A stretch of 28,061 nt of DNA from Gnetum montanum (GCA_015680685.1 MNCI01013629.1:420114-448174), one strand, 5' to 3'; positions 10,390 through 21,173 are shown, numbered from the stretch's first letter. The notes: a model not told the origin generated them from the sequence alone. A program made the numbers and translations.

Positions 10390-13000
10390 GCACCCAAGAG
10401 GTGACCAAGGATAGTAACAACAAAAATAAGAAGAATAAGCAAAAAAAGCCATACATACAACCTAACTACCAAGGAAGGAAACCAAGGTAAAATTTATTCA
10501 ATAAACTTTCACTACAAAAATGAAGCCGTTTAGGAAAGACAAAGTGCTTAGATATAGGTTAATTTTTAAGGTTACACTTATGGAGGATTTCCTAGAGAAG
10601 ATCTAAGGTAAGGAGGTCTAAAGTACAGTTTTGAAGGAATAAAATTTAGATGATTCTTGGAGTTCACATCCAAGGAGGTTCATATACAGGTGCAGGTATT
10701 CCTACTTTGGTACACCATTTTTAATAGTGGGTAATGGTAGCTTGGTAAAACCTATCTTTTCTAGAACAATCACCAAGAAGATGCAACAATAAAGATCGAT
10801 GATATAATCATTTACTACTTGGTGAAGGCCATAGCGGAGGCATTGGGATTATCCAATGTGGAGGTATTGAACTAGTCTAATGTAGAAATAAAGAAGGAAT
10901 GGACGCAAAGATGCTATGGGGTTGCCTGTATGGAGTACAATGTTCTAATTGAAACATAGAAGATATACTTTAAGATGGTGGTGTACCATCTTAATTCATT
11001 GATATGACCTAGCATGGTAATATTATTTTCTACCAAGGCATGTGTAGCTCTTAGTAGAAAATTTCAAATCAATCTACCTTAGGTAATCATTTTTGAGATT
11101 GAGAAAAGGTTCAAAGAGAATGAGAAAGGTAGGAAGACACTTCCTTTTTTTGCTTACTCAATGCAAAATGGAAGAGATTTCTTGCTAAACCAATGACATA
11201 ATTTGAAGGGCTCTTATTACATCTTAACAAGAAATAATAAAGAAGAAGGTATCATCCAAGTTTCAAGAAAAGGCACCATCACCACCATCACCAAATAAGA
11301 TACTGTAGGTATGGAAGAATGTCTAAAAGAATGTAGAAAGCAATAGTAGCAACAAGAATATAGTGGTGATGAGCTATCTACTTATCACTTGACTATGAGT
11401 CATCTTAATGAGCTTGCAAGAACCATTAACGAGCCGTTCGATGATCTAGAAAATCTGTTCTCCATGTAAATGAACTAAGTTAGTATTCATGATAATTCTA
11501 CCATAGGGGAGGTTGCGGTATCCCTACTAATTGAACAAATTTCCAAAATTTTGGACAATATCATAGCTTTCTTTGGGGTATTGAAAGAAGGAGAAGTTAC
11601 CATGGTAGTTATCATGCCACATAAGGGGTAGGAGACAATAACATATGTGATGGTAGATAGAGTAGGAGAAGCATTGAATTTCCTATGGCACCTATGCCTA
11701 ACACTACTATCATGGTAGACATCAAAGTGTCTATAGGAACCAAATTGATAGAAATGACTGTAGTTCAACACAAAGAAGTAATAAAAGACTAGTGTGTACT
11801 AGGTAACTAATATTGGAAATATTCGATATCCCAGAAGATATATTAGCTACCTAGTTAGAATTGGTTAAAAAAAGGAGTAAGATCCTAGTAGTAGAAGTGT
11901 AGTTTTAAGAGGCTATGAACATCAATTAATGATTGATAGTTTAGGTTGTAGGACTCAGACCTCTCTTGCCAAAAAATTTCTAAGGGATGAAGCTTTCCAA
12001 AAGCTTCAATAGAGATACAACAAGATTAAAGAAGAAAAAGAAAAGATCATTTGGGATGTAGTATTATCAGATGTAATGCATCATAGCATAAATAATGATC
12101 TTATTAAGATGTGCTAAGAGAATCATAACTTGACTAAAGAAAATCAATGATTTCTTAAGATAGAGAAGAAAAAGAAAAAAAATGGAGGAATATGTTAAGA
12201 ATCAATAGGAATAACTTACTAGGATCAACCAAGCTATCAAAATGTTAGCAACTAAAAATCAAAATCTCTTAATCAAGGAGGTTTAGACCATTAAGAAAAA
12301 GCTAGCCATCGAGATTACCTTTTGGAAGAATGAGACTCTAAAATATGAAAAGGTAAAAAATCAATACAGAGACCAAGTAGGCATGTTGAAAGAGGTAAAT
12401 GAAAAGGAGATTTGATTAACTAAGACATAGATGAATGATACCATCCAAATACTTTAGCAACAAGGAGATGTATAGAAATCCATCTTTAATGGGTTGAAAG
12501 CATACAATCAAGTAGAGATCCAGATAAAAGAGCTGCAAATAGAAGATATGATGGAATATGTAAAGCTCACCAACTTTTGTTACATAAACTTACTAGTGTT
12601 GACTACTAGATAGCGATATTCAGAGTTGGAAATGTAGGTAGCTAACTCATATCTCTTAGATGAGGTTGAGTTGAATCTTCATAAAAAGACTAAGAAAAAG
12701 CTAGTAGTGCCTAATGTAGATCTTGAAGTTCTCAAGGTAAGATTTGAAGATCAACTATCTATCATAGAGAACTATGTGAGATGGGTGATGCCCCACTAGA
12801 AGTTGCAAAATATTATGCGACCATTCAATATCAAATACAAGAAATCCATAATCTAGTTCATCAATACCAGAGAGTTATTCCTTATTTTTCCTTACCCTTT
12901 GGATGTGCCAAGATTGTTGAATCTAGGTGATGCTACTTGGGTTATCAATGATCCTAGAAGTAAGAAGAAGAAGATGAAGAAATTATTGCATGTCTTCCAA
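10390..13000 (+). pseudogene. ORF-X copy A: unrecognised third ORF of E1 with coiled-coil C-terminus
   Basis: A long coding remnant broken by many stops, recognised because its translation aligns with copy B (18592-20617). Shared blocks are an LW..IF..G.W.LGKTY stretch (about 10700-10760), ATIKIDDI then LVKAIAEALGL (about 10780-10860), YFKMVVYHLNS (about 10970) and FEIEKRFKEN (about 11090). From about 11990 to 12720 the frame is dominated by Lys/Glu/Gln/Leu heptad-like sequence (for example IKEEKEKI and KNQNLLIKEV), typical of a coiled coil. A more hydrophobic C-terminal part reaches about 13000. It is neither gag nor pol by motif, and I do not recognise a domain; a plant-mobile-domain-like retroelement protein is one possibility. 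The 94-codon minus frame at 11487-11771 is a shadow. Confidence 0.55.
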
Positions 13001-13122
13001 TTCGTAGAAGCAGTAGCAGGTTAGTCAAGACCATCATTAGGATTAAGGTAGGAGGAGTAGCCACCAAAGCAATAGGAGGTACTACTTCCTAGCACTATCT
13101 AGAGAATTTGTTGTGGGCCAAT
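13001..13122 (+). other. End of ORF-X A and junction with E3
   Basis: A short tail with TAG/TAA-rich coding residue, then GTTGTGGGCCAAT before the E3 LTR. The five bases before the LTR (CCAAT) and the five after the E3 3' LTR (CTCAT) agree at three positions, so a target-site duplication is not demonstrated. Confidence 0.4.
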
Positions 13123-13142
13123 TGATGAGTCATGATTATGTT

Positions 13143-13174
13143 AGCCTCGATATCAGATATCTGATATCGAGGCT
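13143..13174. repeat. Perfect 32-base palindrome in E3 U3
   Basis: The left arm AGCCTCGATATCAGAT (13143-13158) is the exact reverse complement of the right arm (13159-13174). It contains three GATATC cores and lies about 75 bases upstream of the TATA-like box. Confidence 0.95.
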
Positions 13175-13259
13175 CTGATATTGGATATGCAATATCAGGT
13201 CCCAAGAAACGATGTTAGATATCTGATATCATCTCCTTTGTGCTAGCCTTTAAATATAA
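13175..13259 (+). promoter_or_regulatory. E3 LTR promoter: further CTGATATY inverted repeats and TATA-like box
   Basis: CTGATATTG (13175-13183) pairs with CAATATCAG (13190-13198) across six bases, and CTGATATC recurs at 13223-13230. With the palindrome this makes five CTGATATY copies in about 90 bases. TTTAAATATAA at 13249-13259 is the likely TATA element. Confidence 0.6.
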
Positions 13260-14011
13260 CACTTGGGTGCATGGTTGGGACATAGCTTAGTTTTCAGATT
13301 TCAGTTAGCTTTTTCATAGATTGTTGATTTCCAATTTTGTTATTCCTAGTGCATGCCCCCAGTGTGATGTTTGTGATTGTATGACATTCTTATTTGAGTG
13401 TGACGTACTTGGACATGTTACATGACTAAAAATAAAGGTCATGATTACTTCCATCATTGCAACATCCACTTAGATCATTATTGATTTTAATTGTTTAATT
13501 ATTTAATTATTTATTATTTTACTTAGTTAATATCTTCATTTATTGCTCTTTACAATTCCTGTCATTAAGTGGAATGAGTACGATTAATCATGAGCACTTA
13601 AGTGTAATTACTTGGTAACCCAGTAGTGTATTGCTTGGCAAACCTAGTGACATACACTTGGCAATTCCAACAGTGGTTATATGAAGTCCAAGGTGTGTGC
13701 GGATGATTAGGAATAGACACTCATCGCATGTAGGCTAGTTTAGGTTTTACTTTCCATTGTTTAGTAGTTTAATTAAATTATCTCTTTATTGTCATTAGGA
13801 GAAACATAGGATTAGACAACATCATATGTCTCACTTTGGACTAAACCATACGTGACAAAGTTACCACTAATCCAGGTGGGAAGATAGCAAACTATGATCA
13901 AAGCATAACAATTTAAATGTACAACTAGTATCATCCATGGAAGTTGATTGGATCATGTGTGAACACTTGTGATTTGTATGGTTGGGCATAGGGGTACCTC
14001 ATCGCTCATCA

Positions 14012-14031
14012 TTGGAACTGTTATCAGGGAT
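14012..14031 (+). other. Primer-binding site, Asp-tRNA type (decayed), E3
   Basis: TTGGAACTGTTATCAGGGAT abuts the LTR terminal CA. It aligns without gaps with the remembered Asp-tRNA PBS and with the E1 site at 1954-1973. Confidence 0.65.
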
Positions 14032-14136
14032 GGTGCTAATTATCTAGATTAGTTATATCATACATGATTGCTGTAAACACATTAATGATATATCTTTCAG
14101 AAAATATTAAATCACACACATCATAAACCAACAGAA

Positions 14137-16640
14137 ATGTCTCTTTCATTGGAGAAAACATTCATTGGAGAACTAACAAGATATACGGTGAAGAAAATTG
14201 GATGATCAACTTTATGCAGGGGTTTCATATGTTTATGACCATCCTAATGACACTCAAGGACTACATTCACCTAAGACAAACAATCCTAGAGAAGATGAAG
14301 TAAGTCTTGGATAAGGGGAGGCCTCAAGGCCTAAGACCTCCTCAAAATATAGAATGGATAAATCAAGGGACCCTAGGGAACACCATATAAGCCATGGAAA
14401 TCTTGCTAGTTCCTCATATTCCTCTCCTCCTTCAACATCTAGCTTTGATGAAGATGAATGTAGGTATGGAGATAAAGCTCCACTAAAGGGTTAGAATAAA
14501 AATAGAAATTGAACCCATAGGAGAAATCAAAGACATCAACATGAACATAGACAAGATCACCATGATCAAACAAATAGAAATAGAAATTTTCATTACAACA
14601 TGTCTTATGATGATGAATCCTTATTGGCCATTAAAATCCTAATGAAAATCACAAAGGTAGTTAAGATATCTTGCAAGCATTGCAAAGAGAGTCACCTATC
14701 AAGGCTTGACATGAATAATATTCCTAAATTTGTAGGAGGCTATTATTCATATTCCATAACATCATATACAACCCTTCCATGATGCTTGTGCCTAGTACAA
14801 CATTGAAAGGGAGTGGCAAAAGCTTAAGCTCTTTCCTAGGACACTAATTGATAGAGCTGAAGTGTGGTATAGATCGTTGAAGCCAAATTTAATCCAAAGA
14901 TGGTCCACAATGCTAGAACTCTTAAACAAGAAATACCAAACCTATGTGAGGATGTCCAACCTAAGGAGATAGATCCAAGGATGGAAGCAAGAATAACATG
15001 AACCCTTGGACATGGCCTTAAATAGATATTATTCCCTACTAAATAAGTGCCTAGGCCATGGTTTCTTTGAGGAAAGGTAAATTTTCCACATCATAGATGG
15101 GCTTCATAATGAAACAAGAGAGACCCTTGTAATGTATGCCCCAGGTGAATTATATGAGCTACAAACTCATCAAATACAAGAACTAATCAAACATGTGAGA
15201 AAAGAAGGAGAGATATGCAAATGAAAGAATTTCGAGGAATACTAGTGGGATCCAACTCTTCAATAGAAGGATGTCCATATCTATGGTAAGGATAAAGAGA
15301 TCGCTCTCGATAAGGTAATCCCACAATGAACCTTACCAATATAAAAGTCTATTAATGAACTTGAAGTAAAGTTTAATAGGATGTCAGAATGGATATATGA
15401 AAACATTACAACTCTCATTGAGACAATCGAGGAGAAGATCATGCTAAACAAACCAAGTGATCACAATAAACAAAGGATAGTGAACTAAGAAACCACTAGG
15501 AACACTTTTCAGCAAACAAGAAAAATGGTTGAAGAAAGTGCCACTACAAACTCAACCATAGACAAAGATAATGGATGTGACATATGCATATATGAGCATC
15601 TAAAGGGTCATTGTTTGGTCTTGTTGCATTTTCATGAGTATTGGACAGGTGCATTAAATCCAAAGTTTGTATAGTAGCACATGCTTGAGAGATTTCCTTT
15701 TCTACATGGTAATTATAGACAACCCCACAACCAACCGTACTATCCTAGGAGGACTTATTACTAGCCTCAACACTATCATTAATCATAGTGACAATAACCA
15801 TAGTTGTGGGGGAGGCCACCACCAAATCAGCCCTATTCTTCCTACTAGCTGAAACTGCATGGATATTATGTTCAACACCCTATTTCTCCAACTAGTTCTA
15901 CATCCTCTACTTCAAATCATCACTATTACTCTTTGGAGTACCATCAACCCTTGACATCACGTAAAGGATCACCACCTCATGCCTCTTACCATTCATCCTA
16001 CCCTCAATATTCTCATACTCCACCTCATGACATGCCATTGCCAATGACACAGGAAGGTTCAACACCACAATATCAATAAATGAATGCCACTTGTGCTACG
16101 AATGTGCTTAGAAATGCTGATACCAATAGGTTTCCACTAAAAAATTGAAAATGTCCTTTCTTGAGAAAGGTTCGCAAGCAAAAGGAAAACACTCATGGAC
16201 CTACCACATCATCCAAACTAGCATAATGCCAATCTAGTGTGACACCTTCCTTTTCACAACCAACGTCCCCTGATCATACATAGGGGCCACCATCCATCAT
16301 TACTCTAATCCCAAGCCTAAACAATAAATCTAACAATGCAGGGAGACAAACAAATCCATGCATACTATATCATGATCAAGGATGCAATTGTGGGCTAGGC
16401 ATCCACAACATTACCACACCTCATACCCGAACCCACCATACATTTAACAATCAAGTGTGTGACCAATGATTTGTCTACCCAACTATTGCAACACCAAAAG
16501 ATACCCAGTGGCTTGGAAATGAATAGTTACTAATGTTTTATACATGCATGGATCCTATCTATTTGCTTATTAATCCTTGTCATGACCAAATGTTTAGCCA
16601 TGGGGGAAACCCTCCATTCTAACCTTCAGAATTAATAGGT
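14137..16640 (+). pseudogene. gag of element E3, decayed
   Basis: A likely start ATG at 14137 (MSLSLEKTFIGELTRYTVKK) shifts frame by 14201. A long frame with few stops follows: a Ser-rich SSSYSSPPSTSSFDEDE tract (about 14405-14460), a His/Asp/Arg/Gln-rich basic region (14510-14600), DMNNIPKF (about 14708), the capsid block FHDACA..YNIEREWQKLKLFPRTL (about 14777-14850), VWYRSLKPN (14859-14887) and LLNKKYQTYVRM. A C-x2-C-x3-H-x4-C zinc knuckle (CDICIYEHLKGHC) lies at about 15579-15617. The C-terminus is rich in Pro, Tyr, Ser and His. About a dozen stops, mostly TAG or TAA where TGG, CAG or CAA is expected, and at least two frameshifts inactivate it. The product would coat particles and bind RNA. 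Confidence 0.75.
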
Positions 16641-17952
16641 GTTTTTAATTTTTTTATTTTATAATTTTTTATCATTTTATTATTTCTTGATACAATTTTT
16701 TCTATCCTTTTCAACTTTTTCCATTTTTTTGTTTTCATTTCCTTTGTTAAGTAATCTCACTTGTGAATAAAATAATCATGTAGCCCATTGAGGTGAGGTT
16801 TTCTCTATGTTGTTGTGTCATAAGGGACTGATTATTTAGATAGTGAGACCACATCATACATCCACTCATTCCATTGATAAGAGGTTCTTGATCTGATCAT
16901 AATGATATTATTTTTCATCACCCAACCTAAAAATAAATTCATAATAATTGTGTCTAGGCAGAAGAGTGAAGAACCAAGGGGGAATGTAAAGGGTGTGACA
17001 TCAAGGGGATTTGTCGATTCTCTTTGGCCACTTCTGTATGTTCTATCATGTTGCTTCGATTGTAAATTCATCCTTGTAGATCTAACAAAAAATGGAAGTA
17101 AGAGTCACATAACAAGGTAGTGAATAATTTTTTGAGGATCTCAATAGAATGACACGTACCCATGCCTAAAGGTTGGCAGCTTCTCAGACCATAAAAAAAA
17201 GTGCCATAAATAACCTCCTTCCTTGGACAAGATGCCAAGTGATGTTACTCCTTGCAACCATGATTGTCTTATGGTTGTTAGTTGCCAGGATGAAATAATG
17301 CGATGTCCTTGAAATGTGGTTTGGACTTGGTTTGAATCTTGGAAAGAAGTGATGTTGATTACTTAATTGTTAATAACACACAAGGATTCATTATGCCTTT
17401 GGTAAGACACCTCATATCCTAATTTTCTTAGTCCTTTCTATAGTTCATCTCATCTTACTATTCGTATGATTCTAACTTGTGGTTTTTTGTAGCATAGAAT
17501 TATTATCTCAAATTGGTGGTTTTCACATGTGTCTTTTGTTGCACAAGTATGCATTGAATTCAACCCCTTTAGTGCCTACAAACATTTTTAGGCATGGTTA
17601 TCCAAGGGCATCGTAGGCTAGAGCCTACTTTGGGGAGGATCCACTTGTGTAACTTTTGTGACTTGTACTTGTTTGACACAACCACATCATTTGTAACCTT
17701 CCAAGTGCATAATTGTTAAAATTTGTAGTTTCCTTTATCATGTAATTGATTTGTTCCATAACATCAATTTAATTCCCCTTTTCTTGCATCTTCCAAAGCT
17801 TTTCACGTTGATGACCCCACCTACTAACACTTTTGGTGCCTAAAATTGATTTCCCAGTTACCCTAGAACTTTGAATCTAACCTCAAACCTTCCAACCAAT
17901 CATAGAGCTTCATTTCTCATGCTCTGTACCCTCATTTAATGCACATTCATGG
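16641..17952 (+). other. E3 3' region: T-rich tract and conserved non-coding blocks
   Basis: A T-rich tract (about 16645-16740) directly follows gag, with no pol in between. The next 1.2 kb is collinear with E1 8400-9850 through the shared blocks RTATCAAGGGGATTTG, ATGCCTAAAGGT, AATGYGATGTCCTTGAAA and AGCCTACTTTRGGGAGGAT. Overlapping 70-80-codon frames on both strands at 16832-17120 are not conserved in E1 and look like chance. Confidence 0.6.
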
Positions 17953-18031
17953 ACCTCGATATTGACTACTTGATATCAGGTCAGCCTCAACATTGAATGC
18001 CCGATATTAGGTCTCACAAAACCTATATATA
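17953..18031 (+). promoter_or_regulatory. Internal promoter of E3 upstream of ORF-X
   Basis: Two 31-base direct repeats (17953-17983 and 17984-18014) share the frame CCTCRAYATTGA, a short spacer, then GATATYAGGTC. TATATATA follows at 18024-18031. The same unit, CTC-GATATTG..ATATCAGGTC, occurs in E3's own LTR U3 (about 13171-13202), whereas E1 uses a different motif in both places. The position before a leader and ORF-X argues for a second transcription start. A truncated LTR is the alternative. Confidence 0.55.
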
Positions 18032-18289
18032 TGACCCCCGCAGTGCCCAAACTTCATTCTCATGATTTGCAGCTAGGAGAGTTTTTTAAATTTTCTTTCG
18101 CGACTTAGAGCTCTGCACAACCACCTTCTACTTGTAATATTTTTCTCTTTACCACTCTGATTTCCATGCTATTTGGACTTATTTAAACCTAGAGGGTGGG
18201 GGGTGTGTGGAGGGTGGAAGAGGGGTGCTTGTGTGGGAAACTTGTGCCAAATTTTCACAATTTGCTATTACCTAGAGGGTATTATGAGG

Positions 18290-18591
18290 GTAAGAATATT
18301 AAAAACCATAAGTGTTATAGTGAAACATCAATCGTGGTAGTGCCAAAAACCTTAATTTTTTCACCCAAGGAACCATAACCATCATAATAAGCCACACATA
18401 AGGAAAATGGAACCAATTGCGAAAGGTCATAAAAGAAGATAAACACATTTTGGGATTTTTTTGAAAATTTTTCTAACTTTGCACTTATACAAGCTAAAGT
18501 ACACAATGAAACTAAGGCCATGATTAAGTTATAAACCTAATAACGATACGTAACAACACCTTAGTAACATTTGATCTTTGATTGATTGCAG
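18290..18591 (+). other. Candidate 5'-leader intron before ORF-X B
   Basis: GAGG|GTAAGAAT at 18290 is a strong donor and TTGATTGATTGCAG|ATGG at 18591 a strong acceptor. The 302 bases between are AT-rich without a frame, and the ORF-X ATG follows the acceptor directly (18592). The prediction rests on sequence alone. Confidence 0.4.
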
Positions 18592-20617
18592 ATGGTCCCA
18601 GAAAGAGGAACATAAAGAGGACCTTCGTAGGGAGTGCCCAAACACCCAAGGGGAGGTAGGGGCCAACAAGGTGAGCATGTGGAACATGAGGAGCAAGAGA
18701 CCCAATCACTTAGCATCCATCAAGAGGCTCCTATCACTGGGAAACCAGTCCAAAAAGAGGCTGTAGAACCCCAAGTTCCTATGCAAGGACAATGTCTCAT
18801 GTTGTTTGTGGAATGCCTTGAAGTAATTCAAGAGAAATCCATGTTGACCATGGTCATTGTGGAGATGAACTTTGGCTTGTTCATGGCATTCGCTCCTAAA
18901 TCCATTCAGATGCAACTCTAGGCATCACCCTTGTGGCCAATTCTTTTAGACATTGGTAAGTGGTATCTTGGAGAAACATATTAATTTTGGCATAACAAAG
19001 AGGAAGGTACCACTATAAAAATTTGTGGAGTCAATGTCTCATCATTGGTCAAAGCAATCACAGAAGCTTTGAATTTGCCAAATGAGGGGGCTAAGTTAGC
19101 CCATCTGTCTACAAGATTTGACCCTGACACTAGAAAGTTGTGGCTAAAGTAGGCATATGACAAGGATGACCAGATGTATAATGAATTGACTCTAGAAGAG
19201 AGGACATACTTCAATATAGGCACATATCATCTCTTCCCAACTAAAGGGCTTAATAGAATTTCAACCTATGTGGCTAGGGGAAGTGCCATCCTAATGGGAA
19301 AATACGTAGCCAACCTTTCATAGTTATACTACATAGATATTCAGAGGTGGTTCAAGGAGAAAAGGTAGGAAGCTAATACTTCCATTTCCTTACCTGATCA
19401 GAAAGTTGTGCAAATGTGCTAGTATCTTAGGGTACACAAATGATGTTCCTAGGAAGGCTCAGAATGCTTCCTTTGCTGAACTTCTGAAACCTACAACACC
19501 AAGGAAAGACCTTGGTGAGAAGTAAGAATTAGAGAAGGAAGTAGAATTGGAAAAAGAAGCAGAATGAAAGCTTGAACTATGCCATGAAACACAAGCTCCA
19601 CAACTGCCACCACAAGAATATAGGCCAGCAATGAGCCACTTACAGAAAATTTTTAAGATGCTTAGCTGGGGAAGTAGAGAGGAATTAAGCCTCTTCAGAG
19701 TCCTAGACAAGGTGCAACCCACCATTTTAGCTAATCCTATAAGAGGATAGGTGTTAATGCAATTAGGAGGAGAAACCTAGTGGTCTAGACAAATCTCTGG
19801 TAATGCTGTGTCTTTCCAAGTGATGCTCAAAATGGGAGAAGGTGCCATAGTAGTGGTAATGTAGCATTGGGATGTCGTAGGTGCATTAGAAGTAATAATG
19901 GATCATAATAAGAAATCATTCAATGTGCTTATTGTGCCCCTAGTAGATTTGACTTGGATCGAAGTTGCACAAATACTTTTTGGAACTTGAATGACTCCTA
20001 CGGCACATGAGGATGTGTTAGATCGATTGTTGTAGACAGGGCAAGTGATGACCACCTTGTTTGACATCCCTAGTGATGCCACTATAGCATAGTCAAACCT
20101 CATAGCCACCAAAGAAAATTTGGTCATGGTTGAGGTTAGGGAGGAGCATGTGGAAGTGAAAGTGCAATGTTTGCAACAAGAGTTGACCACCTTGAAAGCT
20201 GATCTTGCCAAATTTATTACACATGACCAACTAGATTTAAAATAGAGTAGCTAAATAAGTTGATCGAGGAAAATAAAGTTGCCAAGCAAGAAAAGGAGAA
20301 GTCAGTTTGGAATGCTTTTGCTGCTAATGCACAATGCCATGCTTACAAGAAGACATTGACTACCACTTAGGAGGAGAATAAATAGCTCACTACAAAGAAC
20401 TCAAGGTTGACCACCATTGAAAAACAAAAGAATGTTCTAGAAGAAACTGTCCATCAGTTGAGAGAATAATTGATGAGGGTCTACCAGGATATCAATAGAT
20501 TGACTAGGGAAAATAAAATCCTCTTAATGCAGGAGGTCTGTGCCATTTGAAAAAAGTCCACAATTGAAATAAGCACATTGCAGAATGAGGCCAATAAACA
20601 TGAGAAGTTGAAAGAAC
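18592..20617 (+). pseudogene. ORF-X copy B: unrecognised third ORF of E3, C-terminally deleted
   Basis: From the ATG at 18592 one frame runs about 850 bases with few stops. It contains a Gln/Glu-rich N-terminus (EHVEHEEQETQSLS), MLFVECLEVIQEKS, LLDIGKWYLGETY, TTIKICGVNVSSLVKAITEA (about 19010-19070), RFDPDTRKLWLK, TLEERTYFNIGTYHLFPTKG and RWFKEKR. After a frameshift near 19440 it continues with VPLVDLTWIEVAQI and, from about 20090, a coiled-coil-like tail (CLQQELTTLKADLAKF, ENKVAKQEKEKS). Stops are mostly single transitions from Trp or Gln codons. It aligns with copy A over the same blocks but stops where A continues another 600 bases, because a deletion joins it to the LTR. No known domain was recognised. 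A DNA- or RNA-binding accessory protein is only a guess. Confidence 0.55.
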
Positions 20618-21173
20618 ACTTTCATCATTATAGCATCCACTTAGATTATTATTGATTTCAATTGTTTAATTATTTACTATTTTACTTAGTTAATATCTTC
20701 ATTTATTACTCTTTATGATTCCTATCATTAAGTGGAATGAGTGCGATTAATCATGAGCACTTAAGTATAATTACTTGGTAACCTAGTAGTGTATTGCTTA
20801 GCAAACCTAGTGATGTATGCTTGGCAATTCCAATGGTGGTTATACGAAGTCCAAGGCATGTGCAGATGATTAGAAACTGATATTCATCACATGTAGGCTA
20901 GTTTAGGTTTTACTTTCCATTATTTAGTAGCTTAAATAAATTTTCTCTTTATTGTCATTAGCAGCAACATAGGATTAGACAACATCATATGCCTTACTTT
21001 AGACTAAGCCATATGTGACAAAGTTACCAGTAGTCTAAGTGGGAAGATAGAAAAATACAATCAAAGCATAACAATTTAGAAAAAAACTAGTCCCATCCAT
21101 GGAATTCGACTGGATCATGCGTGAATGCTTGTGATTCGTATGGTTGGGTGTAGGGGTACCTTGCTGCTCATCA
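20618..21173 (+). repeat. 3' LTR of E3, U3-deleted
   Basis: Matches 13447-14011 almost base for base up to the terminal GCTCATCA. The first 324 bases of the LTR (palindromes, TATA) are missing and ORF-X coding sequence runs directly into it. CTCATCTTG rather than a PBS follows, as expected at the outer end of an element. Confidence 0.75.

Larger units (their letters stand above)
13123..14011 (+). repeat. 5' LTR of element E3
   Basis: An 889-base LTR starting TGATGAGTCATG and ending GCTCATCA immediately before the PBS. U3 carries palindromic GATATC arrays (13143-13230) and a TTTAAATATAA TATA-like box (13249-13259). R/U5 from 13447 is about 92 percent identical to 20618-21173. The left edge is inferred from alignment with the starts at 1115 and 21382, so it could shift by a few bases. 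Confidence 0.75.
13123..21173 (+). mobile_element. Element E3: pol-less gypsy retrotransposon with gag and ORF-X
   Basis: Ordered parts: 5' LTR 13123-14011, Asp-type PBS 14012-14031, gag 14137-16640, T-rich 3' region, internal promoter 17953-18031, leader with possible intron, ORF-X 18592-20617, and a 3' LTR lacking U3 (20618-21173). In the first roughly 195 aligned bases of the two LTRs I count 15 substitutions, all transitions, plus one 8-base indel. They are therefore a true pair. No protease, RT, RNase H or integrase motif was seen between gag and the T-rich tract, so E3 would have depended on pol supplied by a relative. Confidence 0.65.

Noticed and set aside
16832-17120. Overlapping frames of 79 and 72 codons on opposite strands.
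   Set aside because: The region is collinear with E1 non-coding DNA where neither frame is open.
18706-19223. Minus-strand frames of 69 and 80 codons, and others at 19459-20211.
   Set aside because: Antisense shadows of ORF-X copy B, which is supported by protein-level alignment with copy A.
1115-21173. E1 and E3 as a tandem LTR-internal-LTR-internal-LTR array from unequal recombination.
   Set aside because: LTR 13123 is close to 20618 but far from 1115, and the promoter motifs pair 1115 with 21382. A nested insertion fits better, although no clean target-site duplication was found.
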